Assembly (NCBI RefSeq): GCF_031877795.1
Contig: NC_133971.1
Span: 1,164,501 to 1,228,500 of the forward strand
DNA: 64,000 nucleotides
From: Strix aluco
Lineage: Eukaryota > Chordata > Aves > Strigiformes > Strigidae
Direction of reading: 5' to 3'
Both the position numbers and the translations under genes were made by a program. Below, in pieces: positions 10,379 through 20,955 of the stretch (position 1 is its first letter; each line of letters begins with the position of its first letter). The notes beneath the pieces were generated by a model, which was not told where the DNA came from, ran no database searches, and worked only from the letters and a program-made list of their open reading frames with translations.

Positions 10379-13300
10379 CTGCGAATTCAAGACCATTAAC
10401 GCCATTTCCATTTTCTACTTTGTTCTTTTATCATTTCAAAATAGGGCTCAAAGCACCATTTATGACAGCAGGTCTAAAAGCTTGCTTTTCTTTCTTAGAG
10501 AAAGTACCTGTGTTTTCCTTTCAAAAAATCTATATCTGCATAAATAATATGCTTGTTTTTCCCTTTAAAAATGTTCTTTAAGTTGAAAAGTCTAGCACAC
10601 AAAAATTGGGAAATGCAAAAACTGGGACAGTAATTTCATGCTCTCCCGCAAACATCCGCACTATGTCTTGTTTTACCCTTATTGTTCAGTACCTGGCCTG
10701 ATATCTGAGTTATTGCACAGTATTAAAAGTCTGATAAAGGTGGAAGGAGTAACCGCCCAGCAGGCTCCTCTGAAGTGGCTCATCCTGATGGTATCTGAGT
10801 GTGTCACAAGCATCAATTTTAGGAAGCCTTCGTGCCCTTTTACAGATAAGGAGTGGAGAGGAGGGAATGGTTTCTAAAATCTCCCAAATTTACTTCTCCC
10901 ATTGAAAGGAGAGGCCTGGGGCTGATATTTCAGTGTAATTCAGCATCACACACCACTTCTCCAGGTCAAAGTACAGCTTTTACCCTTTTTAATGCAAATA
11001 CCCTGCTTGTGCAAAATAGAGTGGCTTTTGTTGGCTTTGCATTTGAAATGTTCCCCACTGAGTGAATTTTAAAAAATAATAATAATATAGGAAAGGACAA
11101 CTATTAGGGAAAACTTCAACCGTAAATGCTTAAAGTTTGGCAAAGTTGTTGCAGATGGGTTTGCCCATCCCGCGGCCTCTTCCCCTGCAGCCGTGTCCCT
11201 GCAAACAGAGCCAGGGGAAATATTTCCCAGCCGGCTGCTCAGAGGGAAGGTGCCGTGGCACATGCAAACACCCCTCACGCTGAGTCCCCGTGCTGCACCA
11301 CTGTCCCCCTTCGCCAGCAGAAGGAGACACTTCAGCATCCATCAGAAGTGGGGCACAAACGAGCAGAGAAAGCTGTAACAACTCTGGAGTAAAATGTTCA
11401 TTCAAATCTGTCATTTGTGCCGTTATTCCTGAATAATCCTGGTTGCCCGGCATGCAGAGTGTGGATAACAGAAATACTGAGGGTAGCGGGCATTCCCAAT
11501 TTTTGTTCTACGTCGGAATATAATGTTCTCAAAGGGTTGAATGTGCTGCAGAGCTCAAGGTATTTCTGGCAGCGTGTTTGGCGAGGGGAGCCTGGTGCCA
11601 CGAGTCTGTGAGGCAGGACGGGACCATCGCTCCCTCGCTGGCAGAAGCAGCGCGAAACGCTGGTTCATTTGGATGGAAAGCAGCAGCCTGATCTTTACAG
11701 AGGGAAATTGATGCTCTCCTTCTCCAGCTTGTTCCCGGGGCTTCTGGCAGCGCTCCCGTCCCAGCGCTCACCACCCCGGGGCAAGAGTCAGACATGTGGT
11801 TCCAACTGACCGTCACCCCTTTGCCCCGGTGACACCCCTCGGCTGAGACACCGTCACCTCACGGGTGTTATCGGGGGTGTTGTCAGGCTCATCCCCCCTC
11901 TGCCTCTAAGTTTTTAGTTTTGATGCTTTTCTCCTGAAATTTTCAGTCCTCTCCTGGGATGGCTTTGTCAAGGGCCTGGTCATTTTCCACCTGACACTAA
12001 CGGGTTTGACGTCCCTACGGGGCGTTTTTCTGGCTCTGGCAGAGGGCTGTGTTTGCTCAGGCTCCGCTTCACTCCTGGTGGCAACAGCATGCCAGCATTT
12101 GCCCAAAGCAGCCTTTTTTGAAGGATATTCTTCCAGCTTTGGGGAAGGTTTGGAGTATGAGTGAGTCACTCTTCCTGACAGATCCTTTTTTTTTTTTTTT
12201 TTTTTTCCCCAAATGCTTGAGAAATCGACATTGCTCAACCACTCTCAATTGCTGCGTGCCAGGAGCAACCTCCGAACTTCCACTAATCATGTAGCAGCTT
12301 TGATTGACATGTCTCATTGTCCTGTTTTCTGTGCTGTCGGTGCTCTACCCTTATCAAACCCTCACAACCAAAATACACAAAGCAAACACCCACCTGAGAT
12401 TAGGACTTAGAGAAGAGTAATTTACAACCAAGGGACAAGATTAGATTTAGGTTCTGATACCATCTTTGGTGTTTTTCTATCAAAACAGCCCTGTACATAT
12501 TTCATGTGGATAGGGTTAGAGGAATTGCACAATCTAAAATAACTAAGTGGTTTTATGGCATCGCTTATCACCATAGCATGAAAATCTTGAAACTAAAATC
12601 AGTACGAAATGAACACAGACCCCAGTTTCAATTCAGATTAATTTCAGCTGAGCCATGATTACATACTTCTTAAGATGAATCTGCAGAAGATCAAATATTT
12701 CCTCAAGCACATGAAAAACAAAGTGTATTGTGAATTCAGCGGCATTTGTAAGACATTTAACACTTCAAAGGACAAAGCAAATCTCTGGAGAAGTCTATTT
12801 CAGGATATTTTTGTATTTTACATCTTTGCCCAAAAAAGGTTTTGGTAAGTTTCACATATAAATTTGACAATTAACAGCAAATTATCAACAGTATTTAGCC
12901 AGAAAAAGGGCATCCCATGCATTTCCAGCACAGAACCATCAGTCAGTTTAAATAAAATGTGAACCTGAACCTTCACGCTGGTCTGCACTGAGCTTTGTGA
13001 AGAGTTTCAGCAATATTTGATTATTTTTTGCATGCAGAAGTTTATATAAAGTAGTAGAACATCTGCATCAGGAAAACTAAGAAGTAAACCCAAACTTGAG
13101 TCTTGATGTTATACGTTAGATGAAAATACGAAAAACCAGCTTGTTCCTATTTCCCTTGAACCCAACCTCTGTCACTCTGACTAAACTGAAAGCAAATAGA
13201 ACTTGAACCTTTGAATTAAAACACCACCAGACTTCATTAATCTGTTTTTTATCTCATTTTACTCTTCTTTTTTTTACTTTACTGTCCCTAGTCACATCCC

Positions 13301-13474
13301 TTCTGTTTTCACAAGCAACTGCAAGTGCAACTATACAAGAAAAATCAGAATTTAACTAAAACACAGCGGTCATGCTGAGTACTTTTCTGCTTCTGAAGCC
13401 AATATTAGTGCTGAATGGAGCACGGGGTAGAGCTGCCCCACTGAGGCAGGGAAACGCTTCTCGGTGTGTATTAC
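10379..13474 (-). other. FAM81B: FAM81B intron 2
   Basis: About 3.1 kb. It holds a 21-base poly-T (12186-12206) and a moderately GC-rich stretch at 11150-11900 with scattered open frames on both strands. No splice-bounded exon was seen. Confidence 0.7.
12186..12206. repeat. Poly-T, 21 bases
   Basis: An uninterrupted T homopolymer inside a FAM81B intron. It is not attached to a recognisable retrotransposon body. Confidence 0.95.
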
Positions 13475-13718
13475 CTCAATGTCCTGGCTGAGCTTTTTCA
13501 CGATGCTCGTGATGGTCTGGATGTGGTTTTCCAGCAGCTGCCGGGCAGCAGTCTCTCCATGCTGACAACCTCTGCTTCCCTGGAGGTAGGAGACGATGTC
13601 GTCTTTGACCTGGAAAGCCTGATGGAGGAGGAAAGCCGTGGTCCTCTCCTGGCTGGATAAGCGCTCTTCCAGCAGGCGAGCCCTGTCTCCAGGGCGAGGA
13701 GGAGGGGAAGGGTCTCTC
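13475..13718 (-). CDS. FAM81B: FAM81B coding exon 2
   Basis: The acceptor is ...TTTTTGGTGTTCACAG and the donor is GTAATA. The exon is 244 nt: one base completing a codon, then 81 codons, ending in phase 0. It reads LLEERLSSQERTTAFLLHQA, then VKDDIVSYLQGSRG, then HIQTITSIVKKLSQDIE. This is the start of the conserved FAM81 coiled-coil region. The N-terminal end of the exon is Pro- and Arg-rich and less conserved. Confidence 0.93.
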
Positions 13719-14302
13719 CTGTGAACACCAAAAACATCTGTGTGACCCCGGCCGTGGCACGTGAGCCAAGGATGCAAGTGTCGGTGGTCTCCTGTCCTCA
13801 CTGGGACCAGTCTCAGCCCCAGCTGTCCAGATTGGCTGTTGTACTGGGGGCTTTGACGTTCCCGTGCATCACTTACACATCCCTGCGATACCACTGGTCA
13901 TAACAGCCTCTCCACACAGGGCTAACGTTTGGGTACTGGCCCTTTTAATGGTCTTGGAACTGTAAATGACATTTTTGCAGCTATTAGGCAAAACCCATGC
14001 AGCTTAAGCACCTGGGCTTATTTTCAGAGGCCTTGAGGTACTTCCACAGCACGTTATCATTGCAATCCTCATTTTAAGCTCTTCCTATTTCTTTTTAAAT
14101 AAAGGCCAAAATGAACACGCCCAGTGACCACCTTCAAAAGCACCCCAGTGCGTATGGTGATGCCCTTCAGAGCATCCCCAGGAGCACACCCTGGCTGAGG
14201 GAGAGCTCACGCCAATTACAGCAACGCTTGTGTTTGGTTTTCCTTTGTATTATTTACGCCTACCCACTGGAAAGAAGTCTGAAGTCCTAATGGTTTTCTT
14301 AC

Positions 14303-14373
14303 AGCCAGCCTGTCCCCATCCGCCTGCTGAAAGCCAGGGGAACGCGCCAGGGGCTCAAATACTCTCAGTGAAA
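14303..14373 (-). CDS. FAM81B: FAM81B first coding exon (start codon at 14319)
   Basis: The acceptor is ...CTTCTATATTTATACGCAG and the donor is GTAAGA. The exon is 71 nt. In the frame demanded by the next exon it has a TGA near its 5' end, then an ATG at 14319-14317, then GTGWL joined to RDPSPPP. The upstream stop means translation in this frame must start here, unless the exon is skipped or another first exon is used. The ATG context is moderate (C at -3, G at +4). Any 5' non-coding exon was not identified. Confidence 0.6.
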
Positions 14374-15322
14374 CTGCGTATAAATATAGAAGAGAGGAAG
14401 GATGTTGCAAGGATCTGAAACTGGCAGGTACAGAATGAAGCTCAATTTAGACAGGCACAATCTGGCGTTTGAGGGAAACTAGAGTCACCGTTTACTTTTT
14501 TGTAAAAAGCCAGAGAGAAATTTAATAACTACAGAACTTTGGGTTTGCATGCTATCCAGAAAATGAAGTTTGATTTATGTCTTAGTTTAACCTGAATGGC
14601 ATATTTTTTATGCTCCCAGTGCTATATGAAGTACCCTTTCATCACGCAGTTTAGCTAAACCCTGTAGCTTAATGATGAAGAAAAATAACCAGTTAGTCAT
14701 TTGGGAAAGAAGTCATACACGTTTTCTCCTGATCTCTGCTTTTAGACTGCTATAAATAAAAGTTCTGATGTAAAAATAATTTTTTAAAAAGAGAGGCGAA
14801 GAGAAGAGAGTTCAGCTACCCTACTCAATCAGTACACAAAATGCAAAGATGACAGTTTAATGACTGAAGTGTGCCTAAGGATACTCTGCAGCAAGTTTTA
14901 CAGCCATATGGGCTGAAATGATGTTTTGCAGCTGGCTTATGTCTGTGTGTAGCAGGAGCTGCTTTACATTTGTCTGCACAATTAAGGTTTTAAAATAAAC
15001 ACAACCTTTGGCAGCCATGAAGTAGCAACAAGATCTGAACACTTAATTTCAATCTCTTGGTAAAAACTCTAAATATCAAAGTGACCAGCTGAGGCTGTGT
15101 GAGCTGTCTTCTTCTTGTGACAGCAGAGTTGAAAATGAAGCATGTCCACAATCTGTTTTTTTCCCCTTCAGCTCTCAAAAGCATCTTGTTTCTTACAAAA
15201 CATCTTTCTTAAAAAACACATAAGTAAGAAGATAATGTTTTAGGGGAAAATGGTTGTATGAGAGTTTAAGTCCAGTGAAGTTCTCTGGAGCACAGCTTAT
15301 CCTCCACAGTCAATCTCAAGAC
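14374..15322 (-). other. Between gene M stop codon and FAM81B first coding exon
   Basis: About 0.95 kb that should contain the gene M 3' UTR and possibly FAM81B 5' UTR or promoter. No CpG island is visible. I saw no clear AATAAA on the minus strand close to the gene M stop; the closest variant is ATTAAA near 14855. Confidence 0.5.
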
Positions 15323-15445
15323 TTAGGCTCCAGGTCTGGTTATGTCAGCCTGACAAGTTACACAATCTTGTCCATGTCTGACTTGTCCACAGCCGTGATT
15401 GTAGACCGTAGTGCACATGGAGTAGGACACCTTAACTCCAGCACT
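15323..15445 (-). CDS. Gene M terminal coding exon
   Basis: The acceptor is ...TTCTGTCTGGCTTACCTGAG. The exon starts in phase 0, as the previous exon requires, and runs 40 codons to TAA at 15325-15323. It reads SAGVKVSYSMCTTVYNHGCG and then QVRHGQDCVTCQADITRPGA. It is Cys/His-rich (C-x5-H-x-C-x4-H-x3-C-x2-C), which could bind metal, but that is inference only. Confidence 0.6.
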   Translation of the reverse strand, partial: SAGVKVSYSMCTTVYNHGCGQVRHGQDCVTCQADITRPGA

Positions 15446-18400
15446 CTCAGGTAAGCCAGACAGAAGCTTTAGCTCTTCACAATTTTTGTGCACCACGGCT
15501 CCGCTGCTGCACAGCGATGAAGAGCAATGGCTCAGTTTGAGCCTGAGCCCTGCTAAGGACTTATAGAGAACTTAAATGTCTGATCTCTGGAGCTTTATTC
15601 CGCTTAACCGCTCTGCCTTTTCACCCGCCTTGCAGCCAGTTTCCTCCTGAGGAGTCCCAGGGAATTCCCTTCATGGGTAGCCGAGCCAGTCAGTGACTCC
15701 TGTGACCAGAAGAGACGCCTGTTGCTCTCATGTCCCTCTCTCCTGCTCTTTCCTCTGCTCCTTTTCTCCACTCCCAGTCACTCGGTCCCATTTTTGCATC
15801 CAGATCAGCACAGGAAGGAGACCTGAGGAGGCAGCGAAGGCAAAAAAAATACACAAAAAAACTGGAAACCAGCAGTGACTCATCAGGCTAACGAGAAGTT
15901 TTGCTGTCACGATTACTGTCTCAAGCCCCTTGTGAAGGGTTGGGGCCTGCAGGATGGCTGTCACAGGCAGCATCCAAACCTGGGGGACTTCTGAGCCTTT
16001 TCATGTCACCGGCCTGGAAGCCCCCGCCGGCCGGCCAGACCCCGAGCAAGCTGCCGTCAGCCCAGGGTGCGTCCCTAAATGTGAATGTCTGGGAGCACGG
16101 GAGATGGCTACCTCGTGTCAGCTTCCATAAACATCTTCCTCCTCGTTACAAGGCTGGGACTACCATCACCCTCTACCCTCTGTCACTTTGTGTCAGTTTG
16201 AAGGCTCATATGCATAATCAGGGTGATAAAACACCCTCAATCCTCTGTCAGCACTGGGAGATTTACCAGAGACTTAGATCCATCATTTACAGAAATTAAT
16301 TTCTGCCATGAACCTTGTTGGCCTTCTAATTTAATGAAAATTTTAGGTTTTGTTTGGCTTTAGGAGAACTGATGTGGATTTAGAAGGTCCAAGCCACTTT
16401 GATTTATTAATGACCTCCTTCAAAAGAGCTGAGTATGTGCAATAAGCTAACCCTGCAATCTACTGCTCTAAATACATCAATTACTACTATCAGTCATTAT
16501 TAACCGCTGAGTGGAGAAGCCAAGGAGGTTTTCAGATTCCAAGGACTTCATACCCTAGCAGTACTTTACACCAGTTTCTCCTCCCATGTCAGAATGTTTT
16601 CTGCAGGCAGAGCCGTCGCCTGTGGCTCAGGGCCAATGCGGATGAGATCCTCTGGTCTCCAGCTGAAACAATAAAGCTTAAATGCTTAAATATCCAGGTA
16701 TCACCAGCAGAGATACTGATAGAAAATTAAGGAAGCTGACTGAATAAAAGCTCCCTAGTCTTGGATAAGCTGCAGCAGGCCAAGGTTTAGAGAGCCAGGA
16801 GGAACTGGCTGTATCAGGAGACATCCCAACCCTGAGCTCAGGTGCTCGTGGGGTGTTGAAGAGAAAGCATGTCAAGCAATTGGAAGAAGAAAAAGAAGTG
16901 GGGAAGCAAGATTAGTTGTGTCAGGTCTACAATCTGAAGGCTGAGGCTAGCAGAGATGACAGGAGCTGGATGGAGGTGGGGAGAGGAGAGCGAAGAGGTA
17001 GGTGAAGGCAGTGCGGGCCATACTGCTCTCACTTTATCAGGCAGGAGAAAAATGAACGTGCCTCTGTGTGACAGCCCCAACCTCACTCCTCCCCATGACA
17101 AGTGTCACTGGAGAGGTGCAGAGGCATCTGCAGGCTCCAGTGCAGCTGACTGGCACAGTCACATCCCTCTTTTGGAAATTTCTTCAGGAGAGGCAAAACC
17201 AGGGCTTGCCACAGGCTGCTGGAGACCACGCTCTAACTGCTTGCACTGGGCAGAGCCCCGTTCAAAACAGTCTGTGAACAGACCACGGTTCTACAGCCCC
17301 TCGCCAAAATAATCCCTCTTCGTTTCCCTGTTTCCTGTGACCTTTCCCATCTCTTTAGTTCCCTGCGGTGCCCAAGACCTTCCCTCCCTCCGTCCCTCCC
17401 AGTAACGAAGCCTGAAAGTCTTTTCCACCACGCTAGAGGCATCACACCTGGGGTAGCTGCAAGCTGTGTTCGTGTTTTTCTGTGCTGCTGGACAGAGGAC
17501 CAAACAAAACAAAATAAAGATCAAATAAATGACCCTCCCTTCACACTGAAGATCAGCCCTGACATTTCTCTGCAGCTCTACAGGAACACTGAGTCTCTCT
17601 AAACATGCAGGAAAATCAAAACTTTGAGCACTAAGCTTCCATCAGATCTGTTTGAAATGTCCCAGGAATTAAAAAATTGTTAAAAGCAACTTCACTTCTC
17701 ATGAAAAGCAGACAAACAGCAATGCAGGGATACTTGCAGTTAATTACTGCACATAGGGAGAAAAAAGATTCAACTGGGGCAAATACTTCTGGATGCTGTA
17801 TTTCCTGTATTTTCTTTGTTTATGTTTGTTACTACAGAGAGTGGTTTAGTCAAAAAAAAAGGAGGGGCATATGGCTCCTAGAAAATAACTTAATTGTTCT
17901 GCCATTTAGACTATCAGCATTTCCTAACAGACTTTTCTGGTAGTACAGCTGCAGTTTCATCTTTGGGAAACCAGGTTTAAGTCCGTGGCCTGCAGGGTTA
18001 AAGAGACTGTGAGAAAATATCAAGAAAAATCAGAGTAGGAACGTTTATAAATGTGACATCAAGGGCAGTTAATCAATTTGCCATTACTTAAAATTCTTCC
18101 TTCAGTTCTATGGGAAAAAAAAAAAAAAAAGAGTAATTTACCACCATGGCACTTCATGGTCGTGAGCAATCAACATGCGCCTTCAACTCACATGGACCTT
18201 GAATGTTCTCCATAGATGCAAATCCATCCTCATTTCTCTGCTTATTCAGCTGAGAGGGAGCAAGGATACAGCTCAAGGAGAATCTGGACTTTTTCTGGTC
18301 AAGCTGCTGACAGGGACGTAGGAGAAAATACATCTGGCCTAAGCACAGACTATGTATTTCGTGCATTGTTCCTCCTGACACAGGGACTTTCTCACCAGCG

Positions 18401-18692
18401 TGTCCCACCCTGACCACCCACCTCCACCATTCCCGCGCGGTGTTAATGTCAAAAATGAGTCCCTGCAGTGCACGATGCTACTGATCGAAGGACAGGACTG
18501 AGAAAGCAGAGATGTTCCTCAGAGCTGAAAAATAGCTCCTGTCCAACCCAAGATGTTGCACGACTGAATTAATTCATATATGGCATAAATAATTTATTTT
18601 TTGTTTGGCTTCTGGAAATCCATACCCAGGAAGAATTTTTATAACCGCCGCCAAGCAGTTTGACAGCGACTGCACATCCTGAATATTTTTAC
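15446..18692 (-). other. Gene M intron before the last exon
   Basis: About 3.2 kb of mixed composition with a poly-A at 18115-18130. No repeat family was recognised. Both strands carry only short open frames. Confidence 0.55.
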
Positions 18693-18880
18693 CTGCTGGG
18701 GGTAGAGCAGTCTGCACTTTGGAGGTAGGTCACTCTGCCCTTCCTGCAGTGCCACAGTCACCCTTTCTTCCCCATTATAACCCAGCTGCCAAATTTTTCC
18801 ATCTCTCCTGAGAACTGGGGTCTGTGCCTGCTGTGCAAAAGCTCTGTTAAAATATACCAAGGCCAGTTTTAAGAACTGTT
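18693..18880 (-). CDS. Gene M coding exon 11
   Basis: The acceptor is ...TTTACTGCGTGTTTCAG, with a good pyrimidine tract, and the donor is GTAAAA. The exon is 188 nt: two bases completing Glu, then 62 codons, ending in phase 0. It reads QFLKLALVYFNRAFAQQAQT, then DGKIWQLGYNGEERVTVALQ, then PPKCRLLYPQQ. Only this frame is open over the whole exon. Confidence 0.72.
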
Positions 18881-19034
18881 CTGAAACACGCAGTAAATCT
18901 GGCCACACAGAATGTTTTCACTGAAGCTATTTTAACACAGATCTCGAAAAAGCCTTCCAAACCTTGCAGAAATTTACTGCGCTACAGTATAAATTACGTG
19001 CAGCTGCTGTTGCAATGCAGTGATCACTATTTAC

Positions 19035-19090
19035 CTCCTGGCTCAGTTACTCTAAACATTTCCCATACTTCAGCATGGGAAAAAAGCTCT
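19035..19090 (-). CDS. Gene M coding exon 10
   Basis: The acceptor is ...GAGATTTTGTAG and the donor is GTAAAT. The exon is 56 nt: one base completing Arg, then ELFSHAEVWEMFRVTEPG, then one base. Both ends fit the neighbouring exons. Later AGs (TAGAG, TAGAGAG) lie within the exon start, so the exact boundary may differ by 2-4 nt. Confidence 0.62.
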
Positions 19091-19245
19091 CTACAAAATC
19101 TCAAAGCTGGCGCTGCATTATCTCGCATCTTTTTTCCTTAGTTGAAGCAATTATCCACGGCACCTTCCGTGCTTGCAGCGGCTCCAGAGTCCAGAGGGAA
19201 GAAGCCCGGTGAGCTGTGGGACTTGACTGCTCTGAGACAGCTCAC

Positions 19246-19284
19246 CTTGAAGAGTCGTTGAAGTTGATAGCTGAGAGCATCATG
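19246..19284 (-). CDS. Gene M coding exon 9 (39 nt)
   Basis: The acceptor is ...TTCATTTTATTGGCCAAAG and the donor is GTGAGC. The exon is a multiple of three long. In the linking frame it reads MMLSAINFNDSS between split Ser and Arg codons. It is also open in another frame (HDALSYQLQRLFK), but only the first frame joins both neighbours. Confidence 0.55.
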
Positions 19285-19556
19285 CTTTGGCCAATAAAAT
19301 GAACAAACAGAAGTGCCAACGTTTTAAGAAGAGTTCTTATTAGCTTGTTCTCCCAGCTAGTGAAATTAGCAGGTCAGATGTTTGAGACAGGGGCTTGAGA
19401 CAGTGTTATTGCCCAAGCAGAAGCATCACGATGCCAAGCAGAGCAAGGAGTTGTGAGTCTGTAACTGCATCGTTGCAGGGCGGGAGCTCCAGCAGTGCCT
19501 GGCACGAGCTGCAGGTGGGACTCGGGCTTGTGCTCACCCCAGTGACGTGATTTCAC

Positions 19557-19771
19557 CTTCCTCCGTCACTGTGGCACTTGGAGCAGACGTGGAAGTGCAG
19601 CATCTCTGCCGTGTGAGCGTGGACACGAGCGGCCCGTGAGGAGGGGGATGGAGAGGCCAACTGCGACGTCAACAGCCATGAGGATGGCTCCAGCACCTCC
19701 AGCATCTCCATGTGCAGAGATACAAGCCTGTCTGGCAGCTCAGCGTTCAGAAAGCTCGTGATCTTCACTGA
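19557..19771 (-). CDS. Gene M coding exon 8
   Basis: The donor is GTGAAA after GGAGGAAG. The acceptor region is CGTGTTTCACAGACAG, with two AGs four bases apart; the second gives phase 0, as required by exon 7. It codes 71 residues plus two bases: SVKITSFLNAELPDRLVSLH, MEMLEVLEPSSWLLTSQ, then a Ser/Arg-rich stretch and HFHVCSKCHSDGG. The first AG would add 4 nt and shift the frame. Confidence 0.7.
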
Positions 19772-20019
19772 CTGTCTGTGAAACACGCCTGGGCTACTGG
19801 TAAGTTGTTGGTGGGTGACAAGGAGAAGCCAGTAGCTTCCCGTGTCCCCCAGCTCTCCCAACAGCAGGGGAAGCCAATCCTTGCCCAGAGGCAAAGGTGA
19901 TGGAAGTGATGATCTTATTTCAGAAAAATACCTCCAGCCGGTTCTGGCCGTGAGCAGAGCAGAGCCTGGGGTGGGTCAGGATGGGGTGCTGGGAAAGGGC
20001 AGTGCAGGGACCAGTTCAC

Positions 20020-20122
20020 CATGGGGACTGGAACCCGCCCTATGGGCGAGGGAACCGCAGCAGTGCGGGAGAGCTGCTGCCATGTGACCAGCACGTGGAG
20101 CTCCAGGAGGACCTCAAAGGTC
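20020..20122 (-). CDS. Gene M coding exon 7
   Basis: The acceptor is ...GTTCATGTACTTTCTCAG and the donor is GTGAAC. The exon is 103 nt: one base completing Gly, then 34 codons ending in phase 0. It reads TFEVLLELHVLVTWQQLSRT, then AAVPSPIGRVPVPM. Confidence 0.66.
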
Positions 20123-20268
20123 CTGAGAAAGTACATGAACGGACAGCAGATGTTCGTAATACCTCACCATGAACCACTCAGCTCATGATAACAGCCTTCC
20201 TCCCTGTTGTAGACAGGATGTCACAGAAATCTTCTACACGGAGCAGCGCAATTCATAACCAAGGTTAC

Positions 20269-20303
20269 CCTGGGAAGGACTGTAGCTTGGGAATCAACGA
20301 ATA
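20269..20303 (-). CDS. Gene M coding exon 6 (35 nt)
   Basis: The acceptor is ...TCAACTCACCACCTCGCAG and the donor is GTAACC. It starts in phase 0 and leaves two bases. It reads YSLIPKLQSFP and then a split Gly. It is small, so on its own it is weak evidence; it is supported by linking exons 5 and 7 in phase. Confidence 0.52.
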
Positions 20304-20852
20304 CTGCGAGGTGGTGAGTTGAATTTATTTACATTGTTCTCAAAGTAACCTCCTGAATAAGATGATTGGGGATGTGACTCATGTCTTGGTATTTAACTAA
20401 TACGGATGTAAATGGTGATGTATGTCCAAGAACACTGAACATAAGGTCCTGTTTCTAAAATTATTATCCCTTGTAGCTATGAACAAGCCAAGGAAAAATT
20501 CATCAAGTAGTTTATTTTTAATTTATTTAATATTAATGTATTTTTAATATATTTTTAATTTCTTATATATAAATGCCGTGAATTATTATCTGATTTTTAT
20601 TTTAGGTATTACAGAGCACTTACCCCATTTCTAACACTAATCAAATAAATCATTATGAAGGCTTTTGCACAAAGAGAAACGAGACTATAAAATAAGCACA
20701 AAATTGCATACCTCTCTTAAATAACCTACACACAACAAAGATGCATACAATTCCTCATAAAACAAAAAGTACAGCAAAGTAACATGAAATGCAGTGCGAT
20801 AAGTGCAGCACAATGTGACTGCGGTTTCGGTAGCGCACCCGGCTGCCCCGAT

Positions 20853-20955
20853 CTAGTACTGAGGGATCTGGTGGAGTTGGGAACGTCCAGTGCGAGGTTA
20901 ATGGTTGGACTGGAGGATCTTCAAGGGCTTTTCCAACCTCGATGATTCTGTGATC
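20853..20955 (+). repeat. CR1 LINE, 3'-terminal fragment
   Basis: About 100 bp: GAGGGATCTGGTGGAGTTGG, TTAATGGTTGGACTGGAGGA, CTTTTCCAACCTCGATGATT. Severely 5'-truncated. Confidence 0.9.

Larger units (their letters stand above)
1107..14373 (-). other. FAM81B: FAM81B gene, 5' part (five coding exons, 3' end off the left edge)
   Basis: FAM81 proteins are predicted coiled-coil proteins. FAM81A is a postsynaptic protein; FAM81B has no established molecular role. Five minus-strand exons join as 14303-14373, 13475-13718, 10260-10378, 4691-4820 and 1107-1213. With the ATG at 14319-14317 they give 617 coding nt (205 codons plus 2 nt), with consistent phases at every junction. Family hallmarks are visible: LEERLSSQERTTAFLL, HIQTITSIVKKLSQDIE, QIRTRDGAAVETNFAV, GLGDLRGRV and ELQLLDFK. 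The ITSIVKKLSQ and TNFAV blocks, together with MCTP1 as a divergent neighbour, favour FAM81B over FAM81A. The predicted protein starts much closer to the coiled coil than my recollection of human FAM81B, which has a long N-terminal extension. Introns are 0.6-9 kb and carry CR1 fragments. Confidence 0.88.

Noticed and set aside
15254..15454. Plus-strand frame ending at CTCAG/GTAAGCC, resembling an exon with a donor
   Set aside because: The apparent donor is the complement of the gene M last-exon acceptor region. No plus-strand partner exon was seen and the minus frame fits gene M.
19557..19775. First AG of the CACAGACAG acceptor for gene M exon 8
   Set aside because: It would add four bases and break the phase with exon 7; the second AG restores it. 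It remains possible as a minor splice choice.
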